NCBI GenBank assembly: GCA_028455995.1
Contig: JABELC010000002.1
Location: 1,116,001 to 1,180,000, forward strand
Source: Scleromitrula shiraiana
Taxonomy: Eukaryota; Ascomycota; Leotiomycetes; Helotiales; Sclerotiniaceae
Direction: 5' to 3'
DNA: 64,000 nucleotides
In this document: positions 1-9,860 of the stretch, one piece after another
Layout of the letters: every line of letters starts with the position of its first letter
Numbering within the stretch: position 1 is the first letter of the stretch
Notes under the pieces: model-generated
Told to the model about the DNA's origin: nothing
Database searches by the model: none
What the model saw: the letters and a program-made list of their open reading frames with translations, nothing else
Program-made: the position numbers and the translations under genes

Positions 1-2
1 CC

Positions 3-143
3 TTGGAGCTCCCTTTGTTTTGTTTGGAATGTAAGAAGTGTAGGAAAGTTACGGTGCCCGGGTCGGATAAGCATACCAAGTCTACGAGTAATAATATAAT
101 CTTGGGGTGTGATTCTATTCATGCCTTAGAACTAGCTTATTAG
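3..143 (+). CDS. possible 3' end of a gene entering from the left
   Basis: One frame is open from the window edge to a TAG at 141-143 and encodes about 46 residues. It contains a cysteine-rich stretch (CLECKKC) followed by a basic, Ser/Thr-rich tail. This could be the last exon of a gene whose body lies outside the window, or simply an open frame by chance. No family is recognisable and no start can be seen, so this is a weak call. Confidence 0.2.
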   Translation: MELPLFCLECKKCRKVTVPGSDKHTKSTSNNIILGCDSIHALELAY

Positions 144-1159
144 TTCGTAGACACCTACAACATTTCCATTTACTCGAACCTTGAGATCCATGAAAAACTT
201 CAGAAAAACATCTTCCGAATCCTAATAGATATGTATATGATACGAGATCATGCAAGAATAGTTCTATAGCAATGCGTTACTTGAATGTTATCGAGCATCA
301 AAAAGTCAAATTTCACTGGTTGAAGAAATTGCAAGCAAACATATTCCCAACTGCATATCTAGCTGCTATCGAAAGTCTAGTAAAGTTACAAAACTTGTAT
401 AGAGAATGCAATACTGTGGAGATGTACCTATTTGTGATTTCGGTGGGAGTTCTTAAAAAGAAAGCATTGTACTTGGCATAGCCTGCCTATTCTCATCGCA
501 TTTTTAGATCTTAACATGCATATGCATGCAGATGAGATGGACACCACCTGCCTATATAATAAGTGCTGATACTCCGCGATAGAATATCTTATTCAAAGTG
601 TGGGTCGAAGATGGAAAGAAACATTTGAAACAGATTGTTTTGCATCTGAACAGTTAGTTAGACCTTCCAGTTCACTTTACGCACAGCCACTTAGCGATTT
701 CTGTCTAGTGACTGCAGTCCCTACCTACGCTGTTGGGGTCCGGCAATGATAGCAGGAGTAATTTTGTACCTACTCCCCCATACCATTTTCTACTCACTTC
801 AACTTTCGGGAGGCGAAGTAAGGCTATTCTAATTCTCACTCGCGCAACTTGCACATCTTAGTGTTATAAATCATGGAATTTCATAAGGCAAGATGCTGGG
901 GGCGGTTGTCACTACGACGTCGTCACAAATGATTGGTAATATCTTATGGTAGGGGGGTTTCTTCATGCCAACCTAACATGTTTGTGTTGTCTAAATTATA
1001 ACTACCTATCTGTATAGAAGCTTCTTCCTTTCCTCTGTGTTTCAATATGTATTACTTCAACCGTTAATTCCTTCAGTGTTTCATCAAATCCAAAGTTTAA
1101 CTTCTTCTACAAAGTCATTTTGAGTTCCAAATTTCCTTCTATCTCAAACGGTGTCAATC
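144..1159. other. intergenic, no supported gene
   Basis: A 69-codon open frame at 272-481 has no recognisable domain and no intron partners, so I do not call it a gene. The rest is AT-leaning non-coding sequence. The last 150 bases, rich in TTC and CTT, look like a fungal promoter or leader for the membrane-protein gene that follows. Confidence 0.5.
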
Positions 1160-2395
1160 ATGATTAATCTAGACGGTAATATCTCACATCATGCCTTTCC
1201 TGCAAGTTTCATGTCGCTCAATAAAACTTGTCTAACATTCCAGGCGGTGGTATGGGTTTTCTATGGGCTTGCTATCATGTCTACTATGTTCAGAACAACA
1301 ATTCGCATTGGAAAGCATCGGCGGATGTTTCTTGATGATGCATTACTTCTTTTTGCCTGTGCATTCCTTACCTCTGCTACTGTAGTCGTCCATTTGGCAA
1401 CCGAGCCTTTGTACCGATTACAAGCAATAGTAGCTGATTCTCTACTTGTTACAGCAAGCTCTTTTGAGGATATAGTGAGGTTCGAAAACTTGTTTTTTGT
1501 TTATTTGTCTTTGACCTGGGTTGCCATATTTGCCGTCAAGTTCACCTTCCTATACTTTTTCGGAAAATTGGTGGACAAACTGCCTCCTCTCATCATCTAC
1601 TGGAAAATTGCATTCGGCGTTAATACAATCATATTTGGCTACTGCATTTCATCAAGCTTCATTCAGCACCCCTATCAGGGACTGGCCGTCAGTAAGAATT
1701 ACATTCAGCCTAAATTCCCTTCCTTTAGCTGATGAAGCATATAGCGCAATGTTCTATAGTTCCTAGTATTCGTCATAGATCAATGGCTCTTGGAGCTTTG
1801 ACAATTGTTGTAGATACAATATCCGACTTGATGAGTATATTTGACATCCGAGTCATCTTCTAAGCATTGTTATCTAACATGTAGATATTTTAGTTGTCGC
1901 CATTCCACTATCCCTGTTGTGGAAGGTCAAGCTCCGGCCTCAACGCAAACTCGGTTTAGGAGTCTTTCTCTGCTTGCAGTTTGTCATGGCTACGATAGCA
2001 ACCATTCGTATCGCGGTATCAAGCTTCACGGCCATTTCGATACTGCATGGCTTATAATTTGGCAATAAATAGAGACTTGTGTTGCAGTTTGTATGGTCTC
2101 TGTAACTGCATTTCGCTCATTCTTCGTCAATGATGGCTCTAAAGAGATTCAATCCAAGTCAAAATACCGGTATAGCTCGGCTGCGGAGGCGGTTAAAAAC
2201 CGAAGAAGGGCAAATCAGCAGATTCAAGAGGTGGGATATATCCGTATTCCGTCTGCTACTTTGTCTGGAATGCGAACATTTATACAGGCTGGGCGAAAAC
2301 CCACGGACATAGACACTAGTGGTTTCTCCAAAGATTTTGAGGAAGAGTTTCCGTTGCATGTAAAGAAAGCAGATAATCAAGTTATCTATGCTTAA
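1160..2395 (+). pseudogene. PTH11-like / fungal rhodopsin-domain integral membrane protein, probably a pseudogene
   Basis: This resembles the large fungal family of seven-helix plasma-membrane proteins (PTH11-type, rhodopsin-domain). ATG is at 1160. Exons are 1160-1691, 1745-1834 and 1885 onward, with introns of 53 and 50 nt. The family order is visible: a conserved DDALLL motif at helix 2, a helix-3 segment ending VKFTFLYFF, then VVDTISDLMN, LLWKVKLRPQRKLGLG and a C-terminal tail with IPSATLSGMRT. Two lesions interrupt it. A one-base shift is needed at about 2015 to pass from the MATIATIRIA frame into the GIKLHGHFD frame. Then a TAA at 2066-2068 stands where the family has a coding triplet, right after LIIWQ. 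After the stop the same frame continues (CVAVCMVSVTAFRSFFV) to 2395. Alternative: a novel intron from 2016 to about 2074 would remove both lesions, at the cost of a conserved segment. Confidence 0.75.
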
Positions 2396-3139
2396 AGTCT
2401 GGGAATGTATAAGGTAAGAGAGACTCCTGCGATAGTGCACTGGCATTTGTAACTGATCAGTTATAGGGTTGCAACGATTGTCACAACAAATACTATAGCA
2501 ACCGTTTTGGATCTGTTTATCTAAACCGAACTGTTTTCAGTGGCGAACAACTTCTGTCTTTATTATGGGAATAGAAATCAAGCGAATATATTGGAGTAGT
2601 TTTGGGGGATTTGGCCAGTTTCACCTCAATTCCTTAGTCTACTTCACCTCAAACAATTGAATCAAAAAGATAACAACTCGTCTTGAGTCCCTAGATACTC
2701 ATTCGATATCTTTTCATTGCCATGCAGGTGTTAATATTGTGTTTTCCAGATCAGAAGTTAGGTAGTTAGGTTCATTCAATATAGTTACATGAACATATCT
2801 CAAGGTTGAAAAGTGGTTCTAAGTACTGTGTATCTTTAGAGTCGTATGCAACACCTCCTATTCAACAGAGATGATCATCAGTATCCGGGCTAATGTGTTT
2901 TCGAACTTCTATTCAAAAGGTAGATATTCAAATATATCTTATTGGATGCCTGCCTGCATAATATATATACATCTAGATAGTTTCAAATCAATACAATTAT
3001 GAATGTCTATCTAGTAAATAGGTATTTAGATCGGAATATATATAATGATTGTCGGTCAACTGAACAGTCATTCAAAGTTTGAACAGCTCGATGCTCAAAG
3101 GGGCTACGGTTTCTTATATGTAGGTACCGGTATGTATGC
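2396..3139. other. AT-rich spacer between two pseudogenes
   Basis: I see no supported gene. The sequence is AT-leaning with many short TATA/ATATAT runs around 2930-3050. The missing N-terminal (membrane-anchor) exon of the downstream P450 would be expected here, but I could not recognise it. Confidence 0.5.
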
Positions 3140-4659
3140 ATGTGGCGTAGACGTATCATGACCACTATGCCCTTTGATGCTCGCGATGACTATATGGTGG
3201 ATCAAATAAGACAAATTTACCCAGACCTAGGACCAAACTATTATTTTGATTTATACCCAGTTGCAATACCAATATTAGTCCTAGGTTCACCATTAACGAT
3301 CCATCAAGTCATGCAGGAACATCCACTAGCCCTAAAAAAGTTCCCAAATCTTCGAAAATTTCTGAAACCCTTAACTTGTGGGTTTGATATTGTGACAATG
3401 GAAGGGCAGACATGGAGGAAATGGCGAGGGGTGTTCAATCCTGGATTCAATACAGCACATCTAATGACATTAGTGCCAGCAATAGTCAAGTCAACCGAGA
3501 CATTTTGTGATAATCTTGATGATCATGCAGAGAAACGGGATATAGTAGCTTTAAAAGGTTTCACTGATAATTTGACAATAGAAATCATCGGTAACGTAGT
3601 TCTGAAGGTTTACACGCGTCTTATCAATATTTTTGAGTCAACTCATAGATCTTGGTAGGCCAACCTTTAGACAGTGATAAAAACCTCGATTTTCAGCGAG
3701 TATCAAACGATTTTGTCAATAGTGTCAAAACACAGATACATTGGTTATCGTTCGGTATGGGATTCAATACATTTACACGATTTAACCCCTTCAACCTCTC
3801 ATTCATTGGTTCCATGCACGCAAATTCAACAAGTTTTTATCAGTAGAATTTGATCAACGTATTGCAAATTGTAAAGATAACACTCAAGAGACAAGATCTA
3901 TTATAGACCTGGCTCTCAGTACATATCAGGCTGAAGATGGCCAAGTTAGAAAGGAAGACTCAAAAGCAGTAGATCCTTTTTTCAAAAAGATGTGCATCTC
4001 TCAAGCAAAGCTATTTCCCCTTAGTGGGCATGATACAAACTTCTCATCTATCTGCTTCATCCTCTATCTTCTCTTCAGAAACCCCGTCGGTTCAAGACGA
4101 ATTAGATCAAGTTTTTTCTGCTTCAAATGAATCAATCTCAACACAAATTTCACAAAATCCTTATCTTCTACACCAAATACTTTTTATAATGGCTGTAATC
4201 AAAGAAACACTGCGACTCTTTCCCGTCACGAGTGGCACTCGCATCAGATCTCCTTCGTTCTATATCCAGGATCCGGCCAGCGGTTTGAAATATCCTACAA
4301 ACAAATTCCTCATCTGGGTTAATCATCACAATATTCATACCGATCCCAGGTTTTGGCCATGCCCTAAGGAATTTCTACCAGAACGCTGGCTTGTGGAAAA
4401 AGATGACTCTCTGGATCCGGTGAAGCGAGCATGGAGACCATTTGAACATGGGCCCAGGAATTGTGTTGGACAAGAACTGGCCATGTTGGAGATGAAGACA
4501 GTGGTTTGTTTGAAGGCGAAGAAATTCATTGTTAAAGACTGCTATGGGGAGGTTTGAAGGCCCAAAGATCCGAAGACGGTGGATGGTGAGAGGGCATGTC
4601 AGGTACAATGGGGACAGCCGAAGGAGAATCTACCCTGTCGAATTGAGAGAATATGTTGA
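3140..4659 (+). pseudogene. cytochrome P450 monooxygenase, degraded
   Basis: A fungal secondary-metabolism-type P450 in pieces. The first segment (3140 to about 3605) carries VTMEGQTWRKWRGVFNPGF. A probable intron follows (about 3607-3648) and the second segment runs from about 3649 to 3820. The frame then shifts near 3822 to read FLSVEFDQRIANC and the I-helix motif SGHDTN (family AGxDTT). It shifts again near 4085, in or beside a C4 run, to read KETLRLFP (ExxR), PERW and the haem loop FEHGPRNCVG with its cysteine ligand. An in-frame TGA follows at about 4555-4557. The same frame then continues with TVDGERA and ends at the natural TGA at 4657-4659. The N-terminal membrane anchor was not found. 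With at least two frameshifts and one nonsense codon it cannot make a full enzyme, although the catalytic motifs are still readable, which suggests fairly recent loss. Exact CYP family not assigned. Confidence 0.85.
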
Positions 4660-5290
4660 CAGACAAAGTGGATCTGAACCTTTCTTTGAATGTGTGAATA
4701 TTACCATGAAGTGTGTTTTATACTCATCATATGATGTGAAGTGAGCATGTAGACAACGGTTCTGTCCTTAGGCGAAAATGTGCTAATCGTCATAGCACAT
4801 ACTCCATGGAATAGTTTGCGGTTTTCCAAACACTGAGACAAATAAGAAAGATATGAGTACATTGTACAAAGATACAACTTCAATTTTTGATACTGGAACC
4901 TCTTAACAGCTATATAGACCTAAGCGGCGCTACTAGGTCTAGGCACAGTCATTTATGACCAGTGGGAAATGTCAAATTGTATGGACCAGAACATGCCCTC
5001 TGAAATATTTGCTGTATCAAGTTACCAATAGATCTTATATCAATTGAATATAAATATTTATATTCTACTCTAATCTTGTACTCCAAATATACCCTGAATC
5101 ATAACCCTAAACCTGGTATTGCCTGTTAAGACAGATATATATATTAAACCTAGCCCCAACATTTGAACGCCCCGCCCCTTCCTGCGCAAATCCTCCTTGA
5201 TTGTTCAAATAGAGTATCCTAATATTCTAAAGTCAATATTTCAATCTAGCTAGCAGAATGATCCATATGACCATGGAATTATAGGGTAAT
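4660..5290. other. intergenic, AT-rich, no gene seen
   Basis: There are no coding frames of note. It separates the pseudogene pair from the gene-dense block and becomes less AT-rich toward 5150. Confidence 0.5.
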
Positions 5291-5998
5291 CTATGCGCCC
5301 AGTCGCTTGGCGAATCGCACGATGGCGTCAAGTCTTTGAGAAGGTTTTCTATGCCTCAATTCTCTATATTCCAACAACATTTCCTTCAATCCCTCACCCC
5401 TCAGTTCTCCATCCCTCCATTCTCCATCCCTCGATAAGTCCTTGGAGTCCCGTTCATATTTGACTTTAACGGATGGGTTTTCAAGCTCCTCAGTAACTCT
5501 CGTTAATAGGTCTTGGATTTCTTGTTCGGAAGGGCCGTCAAGGTATGATGCGACTGGGGATGCTATTTTCGGGTCTGCCTCGTCGTCTTCTGCTGGTCTA
5601 TGAACAACAGTATGTATGGAAGCCGTTTCCTCCGAAGCCTTCTTATTCTCGCGGGCCTGTTTTTCTGCTGCTAGACTATAAGGTCAGGAAATCAGTGACT
5701 ACCCATCATAGAATGAGCCGAGAGGGAAAAGAGTGGTTTAGTCCAAATTAAGGATTCATGAGGACATAGGAAACGAAACACGCAAATAATGGTTAGAATT
5801 GAAAAGGACAAAAGAGGATACGAATAATACTTACCCTCCGACACCGTGATCATATCCGACGGGAGCACCAAAAGCGTAACCCGGATATGGCGTAAGTACA
5901 TATGAGGATCTTGCAGGAGGAGGAGGAGTTTTCGTCCTGTGACTGCATTTGCTGGCGGTTCTTTTGATTGCACGGCGGATTTTGTTTTTGAAAGGCAT
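5291..5998 (-). CDS. small uncharacterised protein, 182 aa
   Basis: Two exons: 5998-5835 and 5675-5291, with a GTAAGT...ATAG intron of 159 nt. The N-terminus is very basic (MPFKNKIRRAIKRTASK), followed by a proline run and a Tyr/Gly/Pro segment. The second half is charged and helical-looking (EEIQDLL-like and EELENPS stretches) and ends in RLDAIVRFAKRLGA. There is no signal peptide or membrane segment. I do not recognise a family. The clean splice sites and uninterrupted coding frame support a real gene, possibly lineage-restricted. It lies just downstream of the pseudogene block. Confidence 0.6.
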
Positions 5999-6764
5999 GT
6001 TGCGAAAGGATAGACTCTGGACGTTGAGTTTTTGGAAGTATAGAAATGTAAAATAAATGTGTGAGTAGAATTCTGGGGTATGGTGGTGTGGGAGCTAGAC
6101 AACACTACTAATATAGCTGCTATTTTTATATGACGAGCACAAAATATCGTGACCACTTGATGACGAAATTAAAGCGTCAAAAAGCTTGACCAAGACTAGA
6201 AAGTTTGAATTACTCGCACCGAACTCCTTGGTACCGGATACCCAAAGAAGAAAACAATCCAGACCGAAGAAGCCGTGGCTAGTTGCTGGAAGCTCTTTTG
6301 TAGTTCGAACCTAAAAATATTAGTGTTTCTTTCTTCCAAACATGAAGCTATAGGATTGTAGTAACAGAGAGAAACGAAACACTGATTCTTTTCATAGCGC
6401 CTCACATGATGAACCTATCACTTAGCAAATAATGCGCTCACTGTTGCTCATTAGTTAGTTTGGAAGCAGGAAATATTGCTAGAATAAAACCATATGATTT
6501 TTCTATATTAGTATCGCTTGGCGATCCATGGATATCTATCATGTTTGCGACGTTCCCTTCATCCAGAAGCAAAGAGTATCGTGTCCCATTTCCCCAACGC
6601 CACGACAGCCCAAACACCTTCCATTGATACCTTCCAATTCCTTAAAAAATTCCAATTTGTGAATATCGATTTAAATCATGTTCATCGCAAACTTCGTTAT
6701 CGCCAAATACCTCGTCTACCAGCAATCCATTACAACCGTTGAAAAAAAAAATGAGATGGGGTGC
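5999..6764. other. intergenic, no gene seen
   Basis: It lies between the start of the small hypothetical gene and the stop of TOA2. Open frames of up to 74 codons occur (for example 6518-6742) but show no splice partners or domains. Confidence 0.5.
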
Positions 6765-7231
6765 TCATTGCGGGTCGCCGGGCTTCTTGCTGTTGCAGCT
6801 TACGATCTTGACCTTATCTGCAACTACTGACTGACTCGAATTCTCCATCTTGAAAGTGACATCCTTAATCAAGAAAGTCCAGACCTCATCACAGAATCGA
6901 TATGTATCAAGATGTCCCTTCACTATCGCATTAGCCAATATCCCAATTCCTAATTCTCCAAATCGGCGTCTAACCTTGAACGTCAACCTGGCTTTGACCT
7001 TTTCTGCCAATACCTCCGTAATACTCCTATCAAAGTTTGCCAAAATCTTCATCGCCAACTGAGGTTCGATACGTCTCTCGCTGATTAAATCGTCAAGAGT
7101 ATCTGTAAGTGCCATGCCGATACTGTAATTATAATGCTTTGTCAGTAAATGAATTAAAATTGTGTAGCAAAAAAGGCACAGTACCTGCTACGGCGATAGA
7201 GCTCGTAGAAAGACTGTCCAGGAGCCGCCAT
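6765..7231 (-). CDS. TOA2: transcription initiation factor IIA small (gamma) subunit
   Basis: The small subunit of TFIIA stabilises TBP on the TATA box in the nucleus. Exons are 7231-7185 and 7122-6765, with a 62-nt intron, giving 134 aa; family members are about 110-125 aa. The N-terminus SFYELYRRSSIGMALTDTLD is the conserved four-helix-bundle half. The C-terminal beta-barrel half follows (RLTFK near residue 60, then YRFCDEVWTFLIKDVTFKME). The intron falls inside the RRSSIG motif, and splicing restores the family sequence exactly, which fixes the start at 7231. It is divergent from VMA16, with 267 bp between start codons, so the two may share a promoter region. Confidence 0.95.
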
Positions 7232-7498
7232 CTTGTATTCTTATTATTCTTTAGATTTGCGGTCGGCGAGTAAAAGTTGAGGTTGTCGATGGCTGGTTGT
7301 TTACATATGGGGGAAGGATGTGGATGGCGCAGTATGCGGCGCTAGCTACGGTAACCGACTTGGGTGGTCCTTAGCTCAAGGTTGTTGTGAGCTTTATTGA
7401 TTCACAAGTTACAGAGACCACTTGGGCACTTTGATAGCTTCAAATACAACAACCACTCATTTACCTCCTGGATTCTTCGACCATATAATCAGGACAAT
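7232..7498. promoter_or_regulatory. short shared intergenic region of TOA2 and VMA16
   Basis: 267 bp separate the two divergent start codons. Transcription start sites, 5' leaders and promoters of both genes must fit here unless they overlap. No TATA element is obvious. This is inferred from layout only. Confidence 0.4.
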
Positions 7499-8309
7499 AT
7501 GAGTCTTGCATATGGAATCGGTGGCGCTACCACCACATTGGCGGTGATTGGAGCTTGTGAGTTTAGCAGCTCCGGTTTTGGTTGATGAAGAGAGCTAACA
7601 GGTGCTACTAGATATGCTCTTTACTGGTGATGGAGAAGCTTTCAATGTAATGCTCTCGAATCATTATCTAACACGGTTTATAATCTAATGTTTCTGACAG
7701 TTCGGACAATTTCTCGAGGATGTATCGCCGTTCGCATGGGCAGATATGGGTATTGGCTTGTGCATAGGGTTGTCAGTCGTTGGAGCAGCATGGTACACAA
7801 CAGAACTTTGCCCCTCTTTTTAGACATCAGCTTATAATCTATACAGGGGAATCTTCATAACAGGATCTTCTATTCTCGGTGGTGGTGTCAGAGCTCCTCG
7901 AATTCGAACAAAGAATCTCATCTCGATTATCTTCTGCGAAGTAGTCGCCATATACGGTGTTATTATGGCTATTGTCTTCTCCTCTAAAGTCGGCCCCGTT
8001 GCGCCAGAAAATTACTACTCTGCCAACAACTATTATACTGGGTTTGCCTTGTTCTGGTCTGGCTTGACTGTGGGACTGTGCAACTTGGTCTGCGGTGTTT
8101 CCGTGGGCATTAACGGTAGTGGTGCTGCTTTGGCAGATGCTGCCGATCCAAGTTTGTAAGTAAAAACAGGCCTCAATTACTAATGATATGCACTAATCCT
8201 TTCCAGGTTTGTTAAAATTTTAGTTATTGAGATTTTCAGTTCTGTATTGGGACTATTCGGTCTCATTATCGGACTGTTGGTATCATCAAAGGCTGCTGAT
8301 TTTGAGTAG
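7499..8309 (+). CDS. VMA16: V-type ATPase proteolipid subunit c''
   Basis: A membrane-rotor subunit of the vacuolar proton pump. Five exons (7499-7556, 7612-7646, 7701-7792, 7847-8155, 8207-8309) give 198 aa; yeast Vma16 is 213. Hydrophobic helices fill most of the protein. Two proton-carrying glutamates sit in helices, E93 in IIFCEVVAIYG and E173 in ILVIEIFSS. The first helix is preceded by a short N-terminus, as expected of c'' rather than c or c'. The loop GGGVRAPRIRTKNLISIIFCE is diagnostic of the subunit. All five exons join in frame with good GT/AG sites. Confidence 0.95.
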
Positions 8310-8522
8310 ATATTTGGCAGGGCCCAGGGGATATTATTATGCAAAAGGATGAGATGTGAGATAAGTGGTAGTTGTGTATCGTGTATATCATTCAAGTGGT
8401 AGCCAATGGCTGGCGTTCAGGTAGAAATTGATTTCAAGTATATTAGATTTGTGTATGAATTTGCATTGCTAAAAAAAGATGGTGCTAGACTTTATAGTCA
8501 ATCTACTATCATAGCAAACTCA

Positions 8523-9660
8523 TCAATTGTTAGGTCCCGGTGCATGCGACCCAAACGGTGCGACTCCATCAGCCGACTCCCATTTGTGAGTGTGTTCGTC
8601 CTGGATTTCCTGCAACCTTGGGTTCTCCTTGATGGGTCGACTTCTGGTCATACCTTGCTCCAGCCTCTGGCCATACTGCCAGAAGGGTTGAATGCTCACT
8701 CCTCTATCCTTAAAGTGGTCGCTGAAGCGTGTCAGCATCTTTCTTCAATATTCCCTATCAAGGTTTGTGTACAATCTGTACCGAATATTCAAACTTACCG
8801 CCAAATAATCTGCAATGGGATTCCCATTCTCAGCTGGTCCACAACAAAAGTTTCATCACGGGGTGTCATTCCACAACGTGTTGTGAAATATGCGTTAGCT
8901 GCTAGCACCACCATGCCTTCATTATACCCTCTGGTTTCCCATTGCTCACGAGCACCTTCAAGCTCGCGGCTTAGATCATATATCCGAAGCCTCGCCGGAA
9001 AGTACAGCTCTTTTTGTCTGCTAGTCGTCTCTAGGGGAAACTGATCTTGGATGGAAAGCAACTGGAGGAGAGTAGCATTAATGTACGGCGCAAAAATATG
9101 TGGATAATGCCCGCAATCTTCAAGACGACGCGCTAGAAGGTCTGGCTCTGTAGGAGTAGTATCATTGGGTGTCGACACAGGGACGTTTTCCAACCGAGGG
9201 ACATCTATTTCGAGGTTGAACGTGGAAGATCTTTCCAGCGATTCGACTGGATGAGGACACTGGAGCGGCTGGGAAAGCTTAACATTAACCAGAGGAATTA
9301 CTTCGGTGAGAACATCGGCAAAAGATTGATCATTGTAAGTGCGGTAATTGATAACTCTTGGCATCTGTGAAAACAATGTTAGTGTATATTGAGGGACGAT
9401 GAATGTTTAGATGTTTCACATACTTTGAATTTAGCCTCGCACATCCTGCAATAACCAGAAAGCCCTTTCCAATAACACTGATTCACTAAGTTATGTTGTG
9501 GGTTGATTATTTTGATGCAGAATCCGACAAAGTTCAATTCAGGACATGGCTTTAATATAGCAGTCATGCCAGCTTTCCACCTGACTTCGTTGCAATATTC
9601 TAAAATCTCAATAGATCTATGACGGCAAATATCATAGTGATAATATTCATACTGACACAT
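8523..9660 (-). CDS. uncharacterised protein with Cys-rich N-terminus, 333 aa
   Basis: Three exons: 9660-9424, 9364-8799 and 8721-8523. The first 75 residues contain eight cysteines (C2, 12, 23, 39, 48, 62, 71, 74) plus His and Tyr, and end in a CRMC pair, suggesting zinc binding. The middle is helical and polar. The C-terminus (residues about 270-333) is Gln/Pro/His-rich and looks disordered. I recognise no named family; similar Cys-rich starts are common in lineage-specific fungal proteins. It faces the 3' end of VMA16, with about 210 bp between stop codons. Confidence 0.65.
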
Positions 9661-9860
9661 GATGAGTGATAATACGAATAAAAATTATGGGATATTGTTG
9701 TTGGGAGATCGTGCGATTTATTTGTAGATAGTTTTAGGAGGGAGAGCAATAAAAGAATTCATAGAAATTTACCTTCTTCAACTCTCCAACAATCTAAGTT
9801 ATCACTTTCGTCTGATGATTGCTTTCAATTTCATGTCCGCTTTATAAACGGGTGACATCA

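Noticed and set aside
1729..1766. A frameshift after the first exon of the PTH11-like gene
   Set aside because: Using the acceptor at 1743-1744 instead of 1727-1728 gives a normal 53-nt intron and restores the family frame (TQCSIVPSIRH).
8406..9044. 212-codon plus-strand ORF
   Set aside because: Opposite the three-exon Cys-rich hypothetical on the minus strand, which has better splice structure and composition.
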